Assembly: GCA_031368215.1 (NCBI GenBank)
Contig: JANLRD010000008.1
Location: forward strand, 30,756-94,755
Direction: 5' to 3'
Length of the DNA stretch: 64,000 nucleotides
Origin: JANLQX01 sp031368215
GTDB lineage: Bacteria; Actinomycetota; Acidimicrobiia; Acidimicrobiales; JANYDT01
Shown: one piece after another, positions 34,218 to 42,850 of the stretch
Layout: each line of letters begins with the position of its first letter
Position numbering within the stretch: the stretch's first letter is position 1
The notes under the pieces: generated by a model
The model's database searches: none
What the model was told of the DNA's origin: nothing
Seen by the model: the letters and a program-made list of their open reading frames with translations, nothing else
Translations under genes and position numbers: made by a program

Positions 34218-35522
34218 TCAGGCCTTCTTCACGAAACCTGCCAATGTCGCGGCCGCCTTGCAAGCGCCCGCCGGTGCGGCGTTCTTGCACTCCACCTCGA
34301 CCTTCAGTTCCTGGCCTTTGAAAACGTATGGAGCGACGAAGTGGAAATCGAGGTCACGGAAGTTTTCGAGGGCCGATTCGAGGAGGACATCGTCGCCACG
34401 TTTGATGCGGAGAAGGCCGACATCACCTTTCGGGTTCTGCAGGACGATGTCGGTGAGGTTGAACTGCGTCTTCTCGTCCGGCGCAGGGGCCCACGTTCCG
34501 CTGGCCGTTGCGCCCGGCGCGGCCTCGACCTCGAGTCGCTTGTCTGCGCTCACTCCACCGCGTCCGTCGTCGCCGCCACCGGAACCTCCGTCGGAGGCGC
34601 CGGCACCGGCCGGCTTGGTGGTCTTGGTGGCTCCGCCGGAGTCCGCTCCGTCGCCGCTGCCCGCTGGCTTGGTGGCCGAACCGGGTGCGGCGCCAAGCGC
34701 TACCGCTGTCTGCTTCGCGGCGTCGGATGCAGCTTGTTGGACGTTCGCCTTGGCCGCTTCGCGGGCGGTGGAACGGATGACGGGCTTGAAGGCGAGCTGC
34801 CAGAGCAGGAACAGGGCGAGAAGGCCCAGGAGGAGAAGTATGAGCAGGCGTAGCAGCCAACGCGGAAGCACCGGCCGTTGGATGAACATGCCGTCAGCCT
34901 GGAGGGTGCCTACGCCCTCGGTCGTCGTCTTCGCCAGGACCTTGAACGGGATGGTCTTCTCAGGGCCGCGGAGGAACCGCTTCACCGGCTTGATGTTGAC
35001 TCGGGCGAAGTTCGCCTTGCCCGGGTCGACCACCAGACCCGGAGGGTCGAGTTCAAACGTGAGAAGACCGTCGGCGTCGGATGCGGAGAGCGACGCGTCG
35101 AGCCGAGCGTTTCCGCGGTTGTCGATCGCCAGTTCGGTGCGGCCGGAGCGCGATCCGTGCGACGTGCGCGGCACGAGTTCTGCGTACACATCATCGAAAG
35201 ACCCGACGGAAAGGACGGCCTCCTCGACGGTCGATCCTTCGGGGTCCTCCTTCGACGTCACCTTGACGGCAACGTCGATGTCGCCGGTCGCCACCCGCGA
35301 ATCGAGCGGCACCGCGAAGGTGATCTCGGCCGTTCCTTCCGCGCCCGGGAACAGCGGGATCACCGGAGGTGTCACGGTTGTCCACACGGCCGCCGCGCCA
35401 AGAACCGAGAGGGTGAATTCATCGACGACGGAGCCGGTGTTGCGTACCGTGACGAGGAGAGAACAGCGTCCACCGGGGACGATCTCAAGTCGGGTCGCAG
35501 AGAGGGACGCGCTAGCAGACAT
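34218..35522 (-). CDS. eCIS-associated membrane-anchored protein with Ig-like domains
   Basis: A 434-residue protein. The first ~215 residues are two beta-rich, Ig-like or COG1470-type domains (LEIVPGGRCSLLVTVRNTGSVVDEFTLSV is the typical start of the first). A strong single membrane helix, RLLILLLLGLLALFLLWQLAF, spans about residues 225-245. A Gly/Ala/Ser-rich linker follows (about 265-325), then a C-terminal globular part ending with paired Cys in VECKNAAPAGACKA, suggesting an oxidising, external location. No signal peptide precedes the Ig-like part, so that part is probably cytoplasmic. ATG 35522 is preferred over a longer GTG start because the domain begins there. Such proteins occur in actinobacterial eCIS loci; the role is unknown. 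Confidence 0.75.
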   Translation of the reverse strand: MSASASLSATRLEIVPGGRCSLLVTVRNTGSVVDEFTLSVLGAAAVWTTVTPPVIPLFPGAEGTAEITFAVPLDSRVATGDIDVAVKVTSKEDPEGSTVEEAVLSVGSFDDVYAELVPRTSHGSRSGRTELAIDNRGNARLDASLSASDADGLLTFELDPPGLVVDPGKANFARVNIKPVKRFLRGPEKTIPFKVLAKTTTEGVGTLQADGMFIQRPVLPRWLLRLLILLLLGLLALFLLWQLAFKPVIRSTAREAAKANVQQAASDAAKQTAVALGAAPGSATKPAGSGDGADSGGATKTTKPAGAGASDGGSGGGDDGRGGVSADKRLEVEAAPGATASGTWAPAPDEKTQFNLTDIVLQNPKGDVGLLRIKRGDDVLLESALENFRDLDFHFVAPYVFKGQELKVEVECKNAAPAGACKAAATLAGFVKKA

Positions 35523-35724
35523 CCCATCAGCGTAGGCCCGCGCGTTCACCTGGCCTGGGGTTCGGGCGCGTACCACGGGGCAGATCAGATTGCCTCTTCG
35601 TGAAGCGATGGATCAATTGGGGCAGCCGTTAAGCCCTGGAAAAGTGCCCGGAAAGCGGCTGCTGGCATGCTCCAGATACGACCGGCCGAAACGGAACGAC
35701 CGGTCCTTCTCGAGGAGCGAAGCG

Positions 35725-36351
35725 ATGATCGACCGTATCCCGGTGTATGTGTTCGCCCACGATCCGGTGCTCCAAGCCGGCGTGACCAGCCAACTTCGCG
35801 GACAGCCCGACGTCTATGTGGTGGAAGACAGCCTTCCCGACAACTCGCGGGTGGCGATCGTGGTTTGCGACTCGATCGACACGGCGACCACCACGGTCAT
35901 CCGGGCTATCCAGCGCAACGGCGTCCCCCGGGTGGTCGCCGTTGTGGCGAATCTGGACTCGAACGGTGTTCTCGCCGCCATCGAAGCTGGAGCATGCGGA
36001 CTTCTGCGACGCGGCGAAGCGACGACGAACGCGCTCGTCCAGGCTGTTCGGGCGGCTGCCAACGGCGACGGCACGCTCCCCGGTGATCTCCTCGGTGGGC
36101 TTCTCAAGCAGGTCGCGAACCTTCAGCAACAGGTTCTCAATCCGCGGGGTCTTTCCTTTTCGGGTCTCAGCGAACGCGAAGCAGAGATCCTGCGGCTCGT
36201 CGCCGATGGCCTCGACACCGCCGAGATCGCCGCAACGCTCTGCTACTCGCAACGCACCATCAAGAACGTCCTTCACGACATGACGGCCCGGTTCAACCTC
36301 CGCAACCGGTCGCACGCGGTCGCGTACGCAGTGCGGCAGGGTCTGATCTAG
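35725..36351 (+). CDS. LuxR-family regulator with atypical receiver
   Basis: A 208-residue NarL/LuxR-like regulator. The C-terminal HTH is normal: GLSEREAEILRLVADGLDTAEIAATLCYSQRTIKNVLHDMTARFNLRNRSHAVAYAVRQGLI. The N-terminal receiver is degenerate: the paired acidic residues of the first strand are reduced to HD (VFAHDPVLQAGV), the second strand region reads VAIVVCDSIDT, and the usual Lys in the last strand is Arg (GLLRRGE), so phosphorylation control is doubtful. It is divergent from the membrane protein gene, with a 200-base gap suited to shared control, and lies next to the large BTAD regulator. Probably a regulator of this eCIS. ATG 35725 follows GAGG. Confidence 0.85.
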   Translation: MIDRIPVYVFAHDPVLQAGVTSQLRGQPDVYVVEDSLPDNSRVAIVVCDSIDTATTTVIRAIQRNGVPRVVAVVANLDSNGVLAAIEAGACGLLRRGEATTNALVQAVRAAANGDGTLPGDLLGGLLKQVANLQQQVLNPRGLSFSGLSEREAEILRLVADGLDTAEIAATLCYSQRTIKNVLHDMTARFNLRNRSHAVAYAVRQGLI

Positions 36352-36506
36352 CGACTGTCCCGCGTCGGCTGATCGTGTCCGGTCGGGGCGGATCCATGGC
36401 GGTCGCGGGGCGGTGTTCCCTTTGCTAGGTTCGCCGGGATCCGGTCACCAGGGCAGAGTCAACGTCGGGCTGCGACGTGAAAACCTGGGTTCGGTAGGGC
36501 AGGACG

Positions 36507-39500
36507 GTGTCCATGGTCTACCAAAATGCGTTGGGGCTGAATCCGGGAACCCCGGAACCGGCACCGTCGAACGGTCTCGTACGACCGCGTCTGATCGGTC
36601 AACTCGATTCCCTCGAACGGAAGACCGTGGGTCTCGTCGTGGCCCCAGCCGGGTCGGGGAAGTCAACCCTGATCCGACAATTCGCCTTCTTGCGCACGTC
36701 GTCTTCGTACGTACTGCAGCTCAGCCCCGCCGATGTCAGGCCCGGAGCCTTCCTGGCCTCGCTGCTCCGCTGTTGCGGACCTGCGGATCGGCGTGTTGAG
36801 GCCGGGGGAACCGATGAGGCGCTTGCGCAGGACATCGTCGATGCCCTGACGATTGCCGCTGGGCGCGCCGATCAGGTTCTGATCGTGGACGATCTGCACG
36901 TCATCGAAGACACCCCGGCTCTGGCCCTGTTCGGCGAGATCCTGGCCGGGCTGCCCCGGAACATTCGAACGCTCATCGGGTCGAGGTGCGTTCCTGGCAT
37001 CGATCTGACCCGATTGCGTCTCGATGAAGCCATCGTGGAAGTCGGTGCCGACGATCTGCGATTTCGGTCCTGGGAAATGGAACAGCTCTTCGCCGAGGAG
37101 TATGCGACGTGGCTTCCGCCGAAGGAGCTGAGCCGTTTGGCCCGAGCTACCGACGGATGGGCCGCGGGGCTGAAGCTGTTTCATCTGGCCACGGTCGATC
37201 GAACCGATGCTGAACGCAATGTCGAACTCGAGCGACTGTGTTCGAGCCGCAGCCATACGGTGCGCGACTATCTGACTAGAAACGTCCTGTCCAGCCTTTC
37301 GCCCGATACGCGGGCATTCATGATCCGCACCAGCGTGCTCGGACTGTTGACACCGCGCACATGTGATGCATTGCTCGGAAGTGGCTCAGTCGCGATGAAT
37401 GTCGGTGATCCGACGACAGCGGGATCTTTGCGAAGCGCAGCGATTCTCGACGAACTCGATCGTCGTCAGCTTTTCACCGAACGTCGTGAGAGCGGCTACC
37501 GCTATCACGAAGTGCTGAGAGGTCATCTCGAAGCGCTGCTTGCCGAAGAACTCAGCGCCGACGAACTACGCCGATGGTATGCCACCGCGGCGCACGTGCT
37601 CGAGGAGAACCACTCGCCCGGAGATGCCATTCGCGCGTTCGTATGCGCGGGAGACGTCGACGGGGCCCTTCGGAACCTGGGCGAAGCGGGCTCATTGGTT
37701 GGACGCGAAACAGGGTGGATCGAGCGACTGCCCGCCGGACTTGTCGAACACGACCCGTGGGTTGCCCTTGTGCGAGCTCGTCATCTTGTCGCCGAAGGCC
37801 ACCCCGAGCAAGGCCTTCATGCGTATCAGGCATTGGTCGACCGTGCCCGAACGACCGACGCCGGCCAGATCGCCGCGCGGGAGATGGCTGAACTCCGTCG
37901 CTGGATCGACGCCACCGAGCAGCCTCCCGATCCTGGCAGTTGGCTGTCCCTACTTCGAAGCGCATTGCGACGTGATCCCGACAACGCCCGCTTGGCGTGC
38001 GCCCGGATCCCCGGCGTGGAATCGCTCGTTGCCGTCGGTCTGATAGCTCTTCTCGATGGCAACTTCGTCGCCGCAAGGTCTGCCTTTGCCGGCGCCGTGA
38101 CCGATGGGCTGCTCGGTGACGTGGTTTCCGTTGGTCGAGCCATGACCCAATGGATGGTCACAGGCCGCGATCCCTCGCAGGTGATCGTCCGGATTCGAGA
38201 CCGGGCAGACCGCGAATCCAACCAGTGGATGGCCCGGCTGCTCAGCGCGATCTTGCTGGCGTTCCCCGAGCCGAGCCACGAACCGTTCAACGTCCAGTTC
38301 TCCGAGATCACCAAACCGGCAGCCGACGCCGGTGACCGGTGGAGTCCCGCGGTGGGCAAGCTCTTTGCCGGACTCGGCTACGCGCTCGCGACCGACAGCG
38401 TTCTCACCCACGAAGATGCGATTGGCCTCCTGACCGAAGCGGCGCGCGACTTCGAGGACCTCGGCGCGAACGTTCTCTGCGCATGGGCCGAAATGGTGAA
38501 GCTCTCCGTGCAGATTGATGCCTCGATGTCCGCCGAGACGTCGACCACCACGAGCACACTCGACAGACACACACCCAACCGATCTGAGATCGCCCTGGTG
38601 TTGGCCAAGGTCGAGCTGGTCGGTGCCACGCTTCCCTGCCGGGTGCTTTGGCGGATCTCCGACCTCACCTCCTCGCCACCCCAGTCGAGCACCTGGTCCG
38701 GTGGCCTGGCGGACTGGATGCGATCGGCGCCAAGCCAGAGGCAGGTATCGACGGACTCGGCCCCGACTCCGGGAGTGCCCGCATCGACAGCTGCGGGGAG
38801 AACCAGCGAAGTTCGCGTGTTCGGTGGCTTCCATCTCGTGCTCGATGGCGAGGTGATCGACTGCCACAGTCTCAAGCCTCGGGCCCGCTCGGTCCTGCGG
38901 ATCCTCGCTGTCAGGAGCGGCGAGTGGGTGCACCGTGACGAATTGCTCGACGCACTTTGGTCGGAGACCTTGACGACGAGTTCGATCAACAGTCTCCACG
39001 TCTGTCTGACCGCGGTCCGGCGCGCCCTGGGGCGCCACAGTGACTCATTGCGACGGGAGGGGGAGGCGTACCGCTTCGATGAACTGGACAATCATGACCT
39101 GCACCGGTTCGTCGGCGAAATCAAGCAAGCCGATGCCGCTCGGCGTGGTGGCACGCTCGACCGTGCACTGAAGATGATCGGAAGCGCAATCGCCAATCGA
39201 GGCGACCTGCTACCGGATGAGGGATCGCCGGATTGGTTGGTGGCCGAGCGCACTGCGCTCACCGGTCTCGTCGTTCGAACATGTTCCGCGATCGCGGCCG
39301 ATGCGCTCCGCGACAAGAACAATTCCGGGGCGGTGATGGCCGCAGAACTCGGTCTCGCGAGCGACCCCTACAACGATGAGCTGTGGAACTCGCTACGAAA
39401 AGGACTTGAGCGTTCCGGCCGTGTCGCCGAAGCGGCTCGGGTCCAGCACGGCTATGAACTCATGCTCGGCGAACTCGGGCTGCTTCCCCCACCCGTTGCT

Positions 39501-39536
39501 CCCATGCCCGAAACGCCGTACTCCCTTCGCTCCTGA
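36507..39536 (+). CDS. Large STAND-type (MalT-like) ATPase with C-terminal wHTH-BTAD regulator domains
   Basis: A 1009-residue one-piece regulator. The N-terminal NTPase has Walker A APAGSGKST (about residues 46-54) and Walker B-like VLIVDDLHVIED; the arm and winged part follow with DRRQLFTERRESGYRYHEVLRGHLEALL, as in MalT-like proteins. The middle holds helical repeats. From about residue 769 comes an OmpR-type winged helix (VRVFGGFHLVLDGEVID then HRDELLDALWSE, SSINSLHVCLTAVRRALG), and the last 150 residues are a BTAD helical domain. In MalT relatives the DNA-binding part is usually LuxR-type, so this is the SARP/AfsR-like variant placed at the C-terminus. It probably controls the eCIS cluster. 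Start could also be ATG 36513. Confidence 0.85.
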   Translation: MSMVYQNALGLNPGTPEPAPSNGLVRPRLIGQLDSLERKTVGLVVAPAGSGKSTLIRQFAFLRTSSSYVLQLSPADVRPGAFLASLLRCCGPADRRVEAGGTDEALAQDIVDALTIAAGRADQVLIVDDLHVIEDTPALALFGEILAGLPRNIRTLIGSRCVPGIDLTRLRLDEAIVEVGADDLRFRSWEMEQLFAEEYATWLPPKELSRLARATDGWAAGLKLFHLATVDRTDAERNVELERLCSSRSHTVRDYLTRNVLSSLSPDTRAFMIRTSVLGLLTPRTCDALLGSGSVAMNVGDPTTAGSLRSAAILDELDRRQLFTERRESGYRYHEVLRGHLEALLAEELSADELRRWYATAAHVLEENHSPGDAIRAFVCAGDVDGALRNLGEAGSLVGRETGWIERLPAGLVEHDPWVALVRARHLVAEGHPEQGLHAYQALVDRARTTDAGQIAAREMAELRRWIDATEQPPDPGSWLSLLRSALRRDPDNARLACARIPGVESLVAVGLIALLDGNFVAARSAFAGAVTDGLLGDVVSVGRAMTQWMVTGRDPSQVIVRIRDRADRESNQWMARLLSAILLAFPEPSHEPFNVQFSEITKPAADAGDRWSPAVGKLFAGLGYALATDSVLTHEDAIGLLTEAARDFEDLGANVLCAWAEMVKLSVQIDASMSAETSTTTSTLDRHTPNRSEIALVLAKVELVGATLPCRVLWRISDLTSSPPQSSTWSGGLADWMRSAPSQRQVSTDSAPTPGVPASTAAGRTSEVRVFGGFHLVLDGEVIDCHSLKPRARSVLRILAVRSGEWVHRDELLDALWSETLTTSSINSLHVCLTAVRRALGRHSDSLRREGEAYRFDELDNHDLHRFVGEIKQADAARRGGTLDRALKMIGSAIANRGDLLPDEGSPDWLVAERTALTGLVVRTCSAIAADALRDKNNSGAVMAAELGLASDPYNDELWNSLRKGLERSGRVAEAARVQHGYELMLGELGLLPPPVAPMPETPYSLRS

Positions 39537-39576
39537 ACGCTATCCATGGGCGACAACCGCCGTCGATACGGTGAAC

Positions 39577-40086
39577 TCAGCCGCCGATGAGCACCGTGAG
39601 ACACCCAACGGTGATCGAGTTCGGGGGACCGAGCGCCTCGATCAACTGGTCCCCCTGTCGCGCGGCCGGTAGCCCACCGATCTTCACCGTTGCCGAACCC
39701 TGAGGCACCATGCCGGGGCCGTGCGGCGGGATTGGTAGCGGGACGGGGCAGGTATGAAGATCCGGGGGCCCGCCCGGTCCTCCGCCCGCGGCCATCGCGG
39801 ACATCATCGCCGCCGACATTGCTGCGGCTGCGGCAGCTTTGGTTGCTTCCTCGGCCGCCTTGGCCGCGGGCAGGCCAGGTGTACCGGCAGCGGCGAGAGT
39901 GGCGAGCTCGGCTGTCTTGATCGCTGCATCCCAGGTGGTCTTCTGTGCATTGACCGACGCCATGACCGCGGGGTTTCCGATGGCCCTCCATGCGGGTTGG
40001 TTCGCAATCAACACGGTCGGGCAACCGGTCCCGAGAAGCGGGGGCCCGTGGCCCGTCGGGTCGCCGACTCGTGCAGCAGGAGGCAT
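39577..40086 (-). CDS. eCIS PAAR spike-tip protein with Ala-rich insertion
   Basis: A 169-residue PAAR-type spike-tip protein. The split family motifs are PPAARVGDPTGHGPPLLGTGCPTVLIANQPA at the front and HGPGMVPQGSATVKIGGLPAARQGDQL, then ITVGCLTVLIGG, at the end. Between them, about residues 38-105, is a helical Ala-rich insertion (AAKAAEEATKAAAAAAMSAAMMSAM) followed by a Gly/Pro linker. It would sit on the VgrG-like spike from 24782 and reach the target first. It is convergent with the big regulator gene and distant from the other structural genes. ATG 40086 fits the family front. Confidence 0.88.
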   Translation of the reverse strand: MPPAARVGDPTGHGPPLLGTGCPTVLIANQPAWRAIGNPAVMASVNAQKTTWDAAIKTAELATLAAAGTPGLPAAKAAEEATKAAAAAAMSAAMMSAMAAGGGPGGPPDLHTCPVPLPIPPHGPGMVPQGSATVKIGGLPAARQGDQLIEALGPPNSITVGCLTVLIGG

Positions 40087-40239
40087 GGTGCAATCTTGCC
40101 GATCGGACACGGCCCGGACAAGGTCCTTTCGGGCAAGCCGCGAGCTCATGGTTCCCCGGGGTTGGATCGTCTTGGATCGTCGGCGGAGGTGCGTTACGTT
40201 CGGGGCCGCTCGACTTGCCACCTCACGACAGGACATCTC

Positions 40240-41022
40240 ATGACGGAAACAGTGCTTGATCGATTCGGGTTGGCGGGTGGCGTCGCGGTCGTCACGGGCG
40301 CTGGACGCGGAATCGGTGAGGGAATCGCCCTCGCACTCGCTGAAGCGGGGTGCGATGTCGTGCTCACGGCCCGACGCGAACACGAGATCAACGCCGTGGC
40401 CGAAGCAGTCCGAAGGCTCGGGAGACGGGCACTGGCGATTGCCGGCGACATCACCGACGGTGCGTTCGTGGACAGTCTGGCGCAACGAGCGAAAGCCGAG
40501 ATGGGCGGCGTCACCCTGTGGGTGAGCAACGCCGGCGGCGCCGACGACCGCACGCCCCGCCATCTTGCCGACATGCCGGATGCGCAGTGGGACTATCAAC
40601 TCGATGTCAACCTCCGTGCGGTGTTCACCGGGGCACGCGCCGCAGTCCGGGTGATCGAAGACGGCGGATCGATCATCAACATCTCGTCGACCGCGGCCCT
40701 GAAAGGCTCGCCCAACAACGGTCCGTATTCCGTCGCGAAGGCCGGGGTCGACAGCCTCACCCGCACGCTTGCGCTCGAGTTGGCCCCGCGCCGGGTTCGG
40801 GTCAACGGTGTTGCCCCGGGGCCGGTGCCGACCGAGGTGTTCATGGAGTTCGTCGGCGTGACCGAGAAGGATCTTCCGAAGCTGACGGAGCGCCTCGGCA
40901 TCCCGCTCGGACGACTCGGCACTCCCGACGACGTCGCCAACGCCGTCGTGTTCCTGGCCTCGCCTGCCGCCTCGTGGATCACCGGACAGACGCTCGTCGT
41001 CAACGGCGGCGGCACCAGGTAG
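40240..41022 (+). CDS. SDR family oxidoreductase
   Basis: A 260-residue short-chain dehydrogenase: TGAGRGIGEGIA cofactor loop, DITDG acidic segment, SNAGG, catalytic INISSTAALKG with Ser and PYSVAKAG with Tyr/Lys, and late APGPVPTEVF. It is related to 3-oxoacyl-reductase or 7-alpha-hydroxysteroid dehydrogenase-type enzymes. It is divergent from the PAAR gene and 90 bases before the PEP-utiliser gene. Substrate unknown. Confidence 0.88.
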   Translation: MTETVLDRFGLAGGVAVVTGAGRGIGEGIALALAEAGCDVVLTARREHEINAVAEAVRRLGRRALAIAGDITDGAFVDSLAQRAKAEMGGVTLWVSNAGGADDRTPRHLADMPDAQWDYQLDVNLRAVFTGARAAVRVIEDGGSIINISSTAALKGSPNNGPYSVAKAGVDSLTRTLALELAPRRVRVNGVAPGPVPTEVFMEFVGVTEKDLPKLTERLGIPLGRLGTPDDVANAVVFLASPAASWITGQTLVVNGGGTR

Positions 41023-41035
41023 CCCATCGCCGTGG

Positions 41036-41054
41036 GGGGAATTCCCCTTCGGGG
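41036..41054. other. Overlapping short hairpins after the SDR gene
   Basis: A 12-base palindrome GGGGAATTCCCC (41036-41047) runs into CCCCTTCGGGG (41044-41054), so two alternative hairpins share one arm. It lies just after the SDR stop; it could be a weak terminator or attenuator before the next gene. No U-tract. Confidence 0.35.
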
Positions 41055-41112
41055 CAGCACGCTTGCTCGGCCTGTGGTCGACTACGCCCAATCAACAACC
41101 AAGGGGCTTGTC

Positions 41113-42795
41113 ATGGCGACGATTGATCCAGTCCCCGTTGCGAAATCCGCTGGAGCGCTGAACTGGTCGCCGCCCGGACCGGGACAGTGGTCCCTTGACC
41201 GCTCGCATTACCCGGGAGGGACGACGCCGATCTCGCAATGGCTCATCGAGACCGGCATGGAGTCGGGTTTTCGCCGGGTCTTCGGTGAGCTCGGCGCCCC
41301 GGTCGCAGCGATATCGGGCCGATTCGTGCACGGCTTCATGTACACCCGAACAGTCCCGTTGATCGGGGCGAACCGAAGCGCCACCAAGCTCCCGCCGGCA
41401 TGGGCCCTCAAGGTTGTATCGCGAGTCCATCCCGAGTTCCGGCGGCGCACGCGACTGGCGGCGAAGGCGATCGCCGACCCTCCGGGACCGGCGGTCGTCA
41501 GGCGGTGGAACGAAGAACTGAAGCCGTCGATCACGCGTCGCAATCGCGAGTTCGCCGCGGTCGATCTGCCGACGCTCTCCGATGCCGACCTGGCGTCCCA
41601 TTGCCGTTCGTTGCTGGACCATCTCCACTCGATGGCGGACCTGCACTTCTGGCTGCACGGTTACGACCTCGGCCCGGTCGCCCGTTACATCGCGTTCACC
41701 ATCGGCCAGGGCATTCCCACGTCGGAGGCCGTCACTGCACTCTCGGGTGCATCGCCGTCGACCATGCGACCGCGTGAGCAGCTGTCGGCCATCCGCAAGG
41801 CGATCGGCGATGCCCGACCTTCGACGCTCGCCGAGCTCCGAGCCGTGTCAGCGTCGGTCGGGGCGCTCGTCGATGAGTACCTCGTCGAGCACGGCGCAAC
41901 GCTCGTGACGGGATACGACCTGTATGGCCTCACCTTGTCGGAGCTGCCCGAGACTCTGTTCGACTCGATCATGAATGCTCCCGCTCGCGTTGACGGCGAT
42001 GCTGCGTCAGAGTCGGCGTCACAGGCTGCACAACGACTGCGAGCGCAGATCTCGGAGCCCTTTCGCCGCGACTTCGACGACCGCCTGCGCGACGCTCGCG
42101 AGGTCATGGACATGCGCGACGACAACGGCCCTACCGTGGTCGAGCGTCCGGCTGGTTTGCTCCGTCTGGCGTTGCTCGAGGTCGGTCGGCGGCTCACTGC
42201 ACGCGGGCTCGTCGAGCTCGCCGAGCACGCCATCGAGTTGGCGCACGACGAAGTCGTCCCCCTGCTGCTCGACGGCCGCGGCCCGACTCGAGCAGACCTG
42301 TCCCGGCGAGCCGCGGCACGGTTTGCTGACTCGCGGAGAAGCCCTCCGCCTGTGATCGGTCCGATCGAGCCCGTCCCGCCCGCCGATCTCCTTCCAGGTC
42401 CACTCGCCGAGTTCGCGACGACGGTGCAGACGGCGATGGCGGAGATGGGCATGCTCGCCCCGGACGCCGCTCGCGACCCGATGAGTGGGACCGGCATCGG
42501 CACGGCCACCTACCGCGGGCGAGCCCGTCGGAGCGATTCGCCCGAGCAGGCCATCGAGGAGATGGAATACGGCGACGTGCTCATCGTGCGGGCCACGTCC
42601 CCAGCGTTCAACGTGGTTCTCTCGATCGCAGGAGCCGTGATCACCGCCGACGGAGGCCCGCTCTCGCATGCGGCGGTCCTCGCCCGTGAGCTCGGCATCT
42701 CGGCGATCGTCGGAGCGCGTGGAGCCCTCGACATCCCCGACGGCGCCATGGTCGAGGTCGACCCGGTCGCCGGAGTGGTGCGCATCCTGTCGTGA
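41113..42795 (+). CDS. PEP-utilising enzyme swivel-domain protein
   Basis: A 560-residue protein whose last ~100 residues are the phosphohistidine swivel domain: GDVLIVRATSPAFNVVLSIAGAVITADGGPLSHAAVLARELGISAIVGA, with the active His in the SHAAV motif. The N-terminal ~450 residues are helical and resemble the linker part of rifampin-phosphotransferase or PEP-synthase-like proteins; the ATP-grasp domain that normally precedes is absent, and no separate ATP-grasp gene is next to it. It may be one subunit of a split enzyme or act with a partner elsewhere. Start ATG 41113 is preferred over an in-frame GTG at 41032. Confidence 0.78.
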   Translation: MATIDPVPVAKSAGALNWSPPGPGQWSLDRSHYPGGTTPISQWLIETGMESGFRRVFGELGAPVAAISGRFVHGFMYTRTVPLIGANRSATKLPPAWALKVVSRVHPEFRRRTRLAAKAIADPPGPAVVRRWNEELKPSITRRNREFAAVDLPTLSDADLASHCRSLLDHLHSMADLHFWLHGYDLGPVARYIAFTIGQGIPTSEAVTALSGASPSTMRPREQLSAIRKAIGDARPSTLAELRAVSASVGALVDEYLVEHGATLVTGYDLYGLTLSELPETLFDSIMNAPARVDGDAASESASQAAQRLRAQISEPFRRDFDDRLRDAREVMDMRDDNGPTVVERPAGLLRLALLEVGRRLTARGLVELAEHAIELAHDEVVPLLLDGRGPTRADLSRRAAARFADSRRSPPPVIGPIEPVPPADLLPGPLAEFATTVQTAMAEMGMLAPDAARDPMSGTGIGTATYRGRARRSDSPEQAIEEMEYGDVLIVRATSPAFNVVLSIAGAVITADGGPLSHAAVLARELGISAIVGARGALDIPDGAMVEVDPVAGVVRILS

Positions 42796-42850
42796 CGGCG
42801 ACAACGGCCCGGCCGTTTCGTGGACGGTGCGTTGGAGGAAGCTCAGTGGT

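Noticed and set aside
14261..40086. Prophage or R-type pyocin
   Set aside because: No capsid, portal, terminase, integrase, holin or lysin genes; DUF4157, AAA+ ATPase, LysM and DUF4255 proteins are eCIS marks.
14261..40086. Type VI secretion system
   Set aside because: No TssJLM membrane complex, no ClpV and no TssBC two-part sheath; a single-chain sheath is present.
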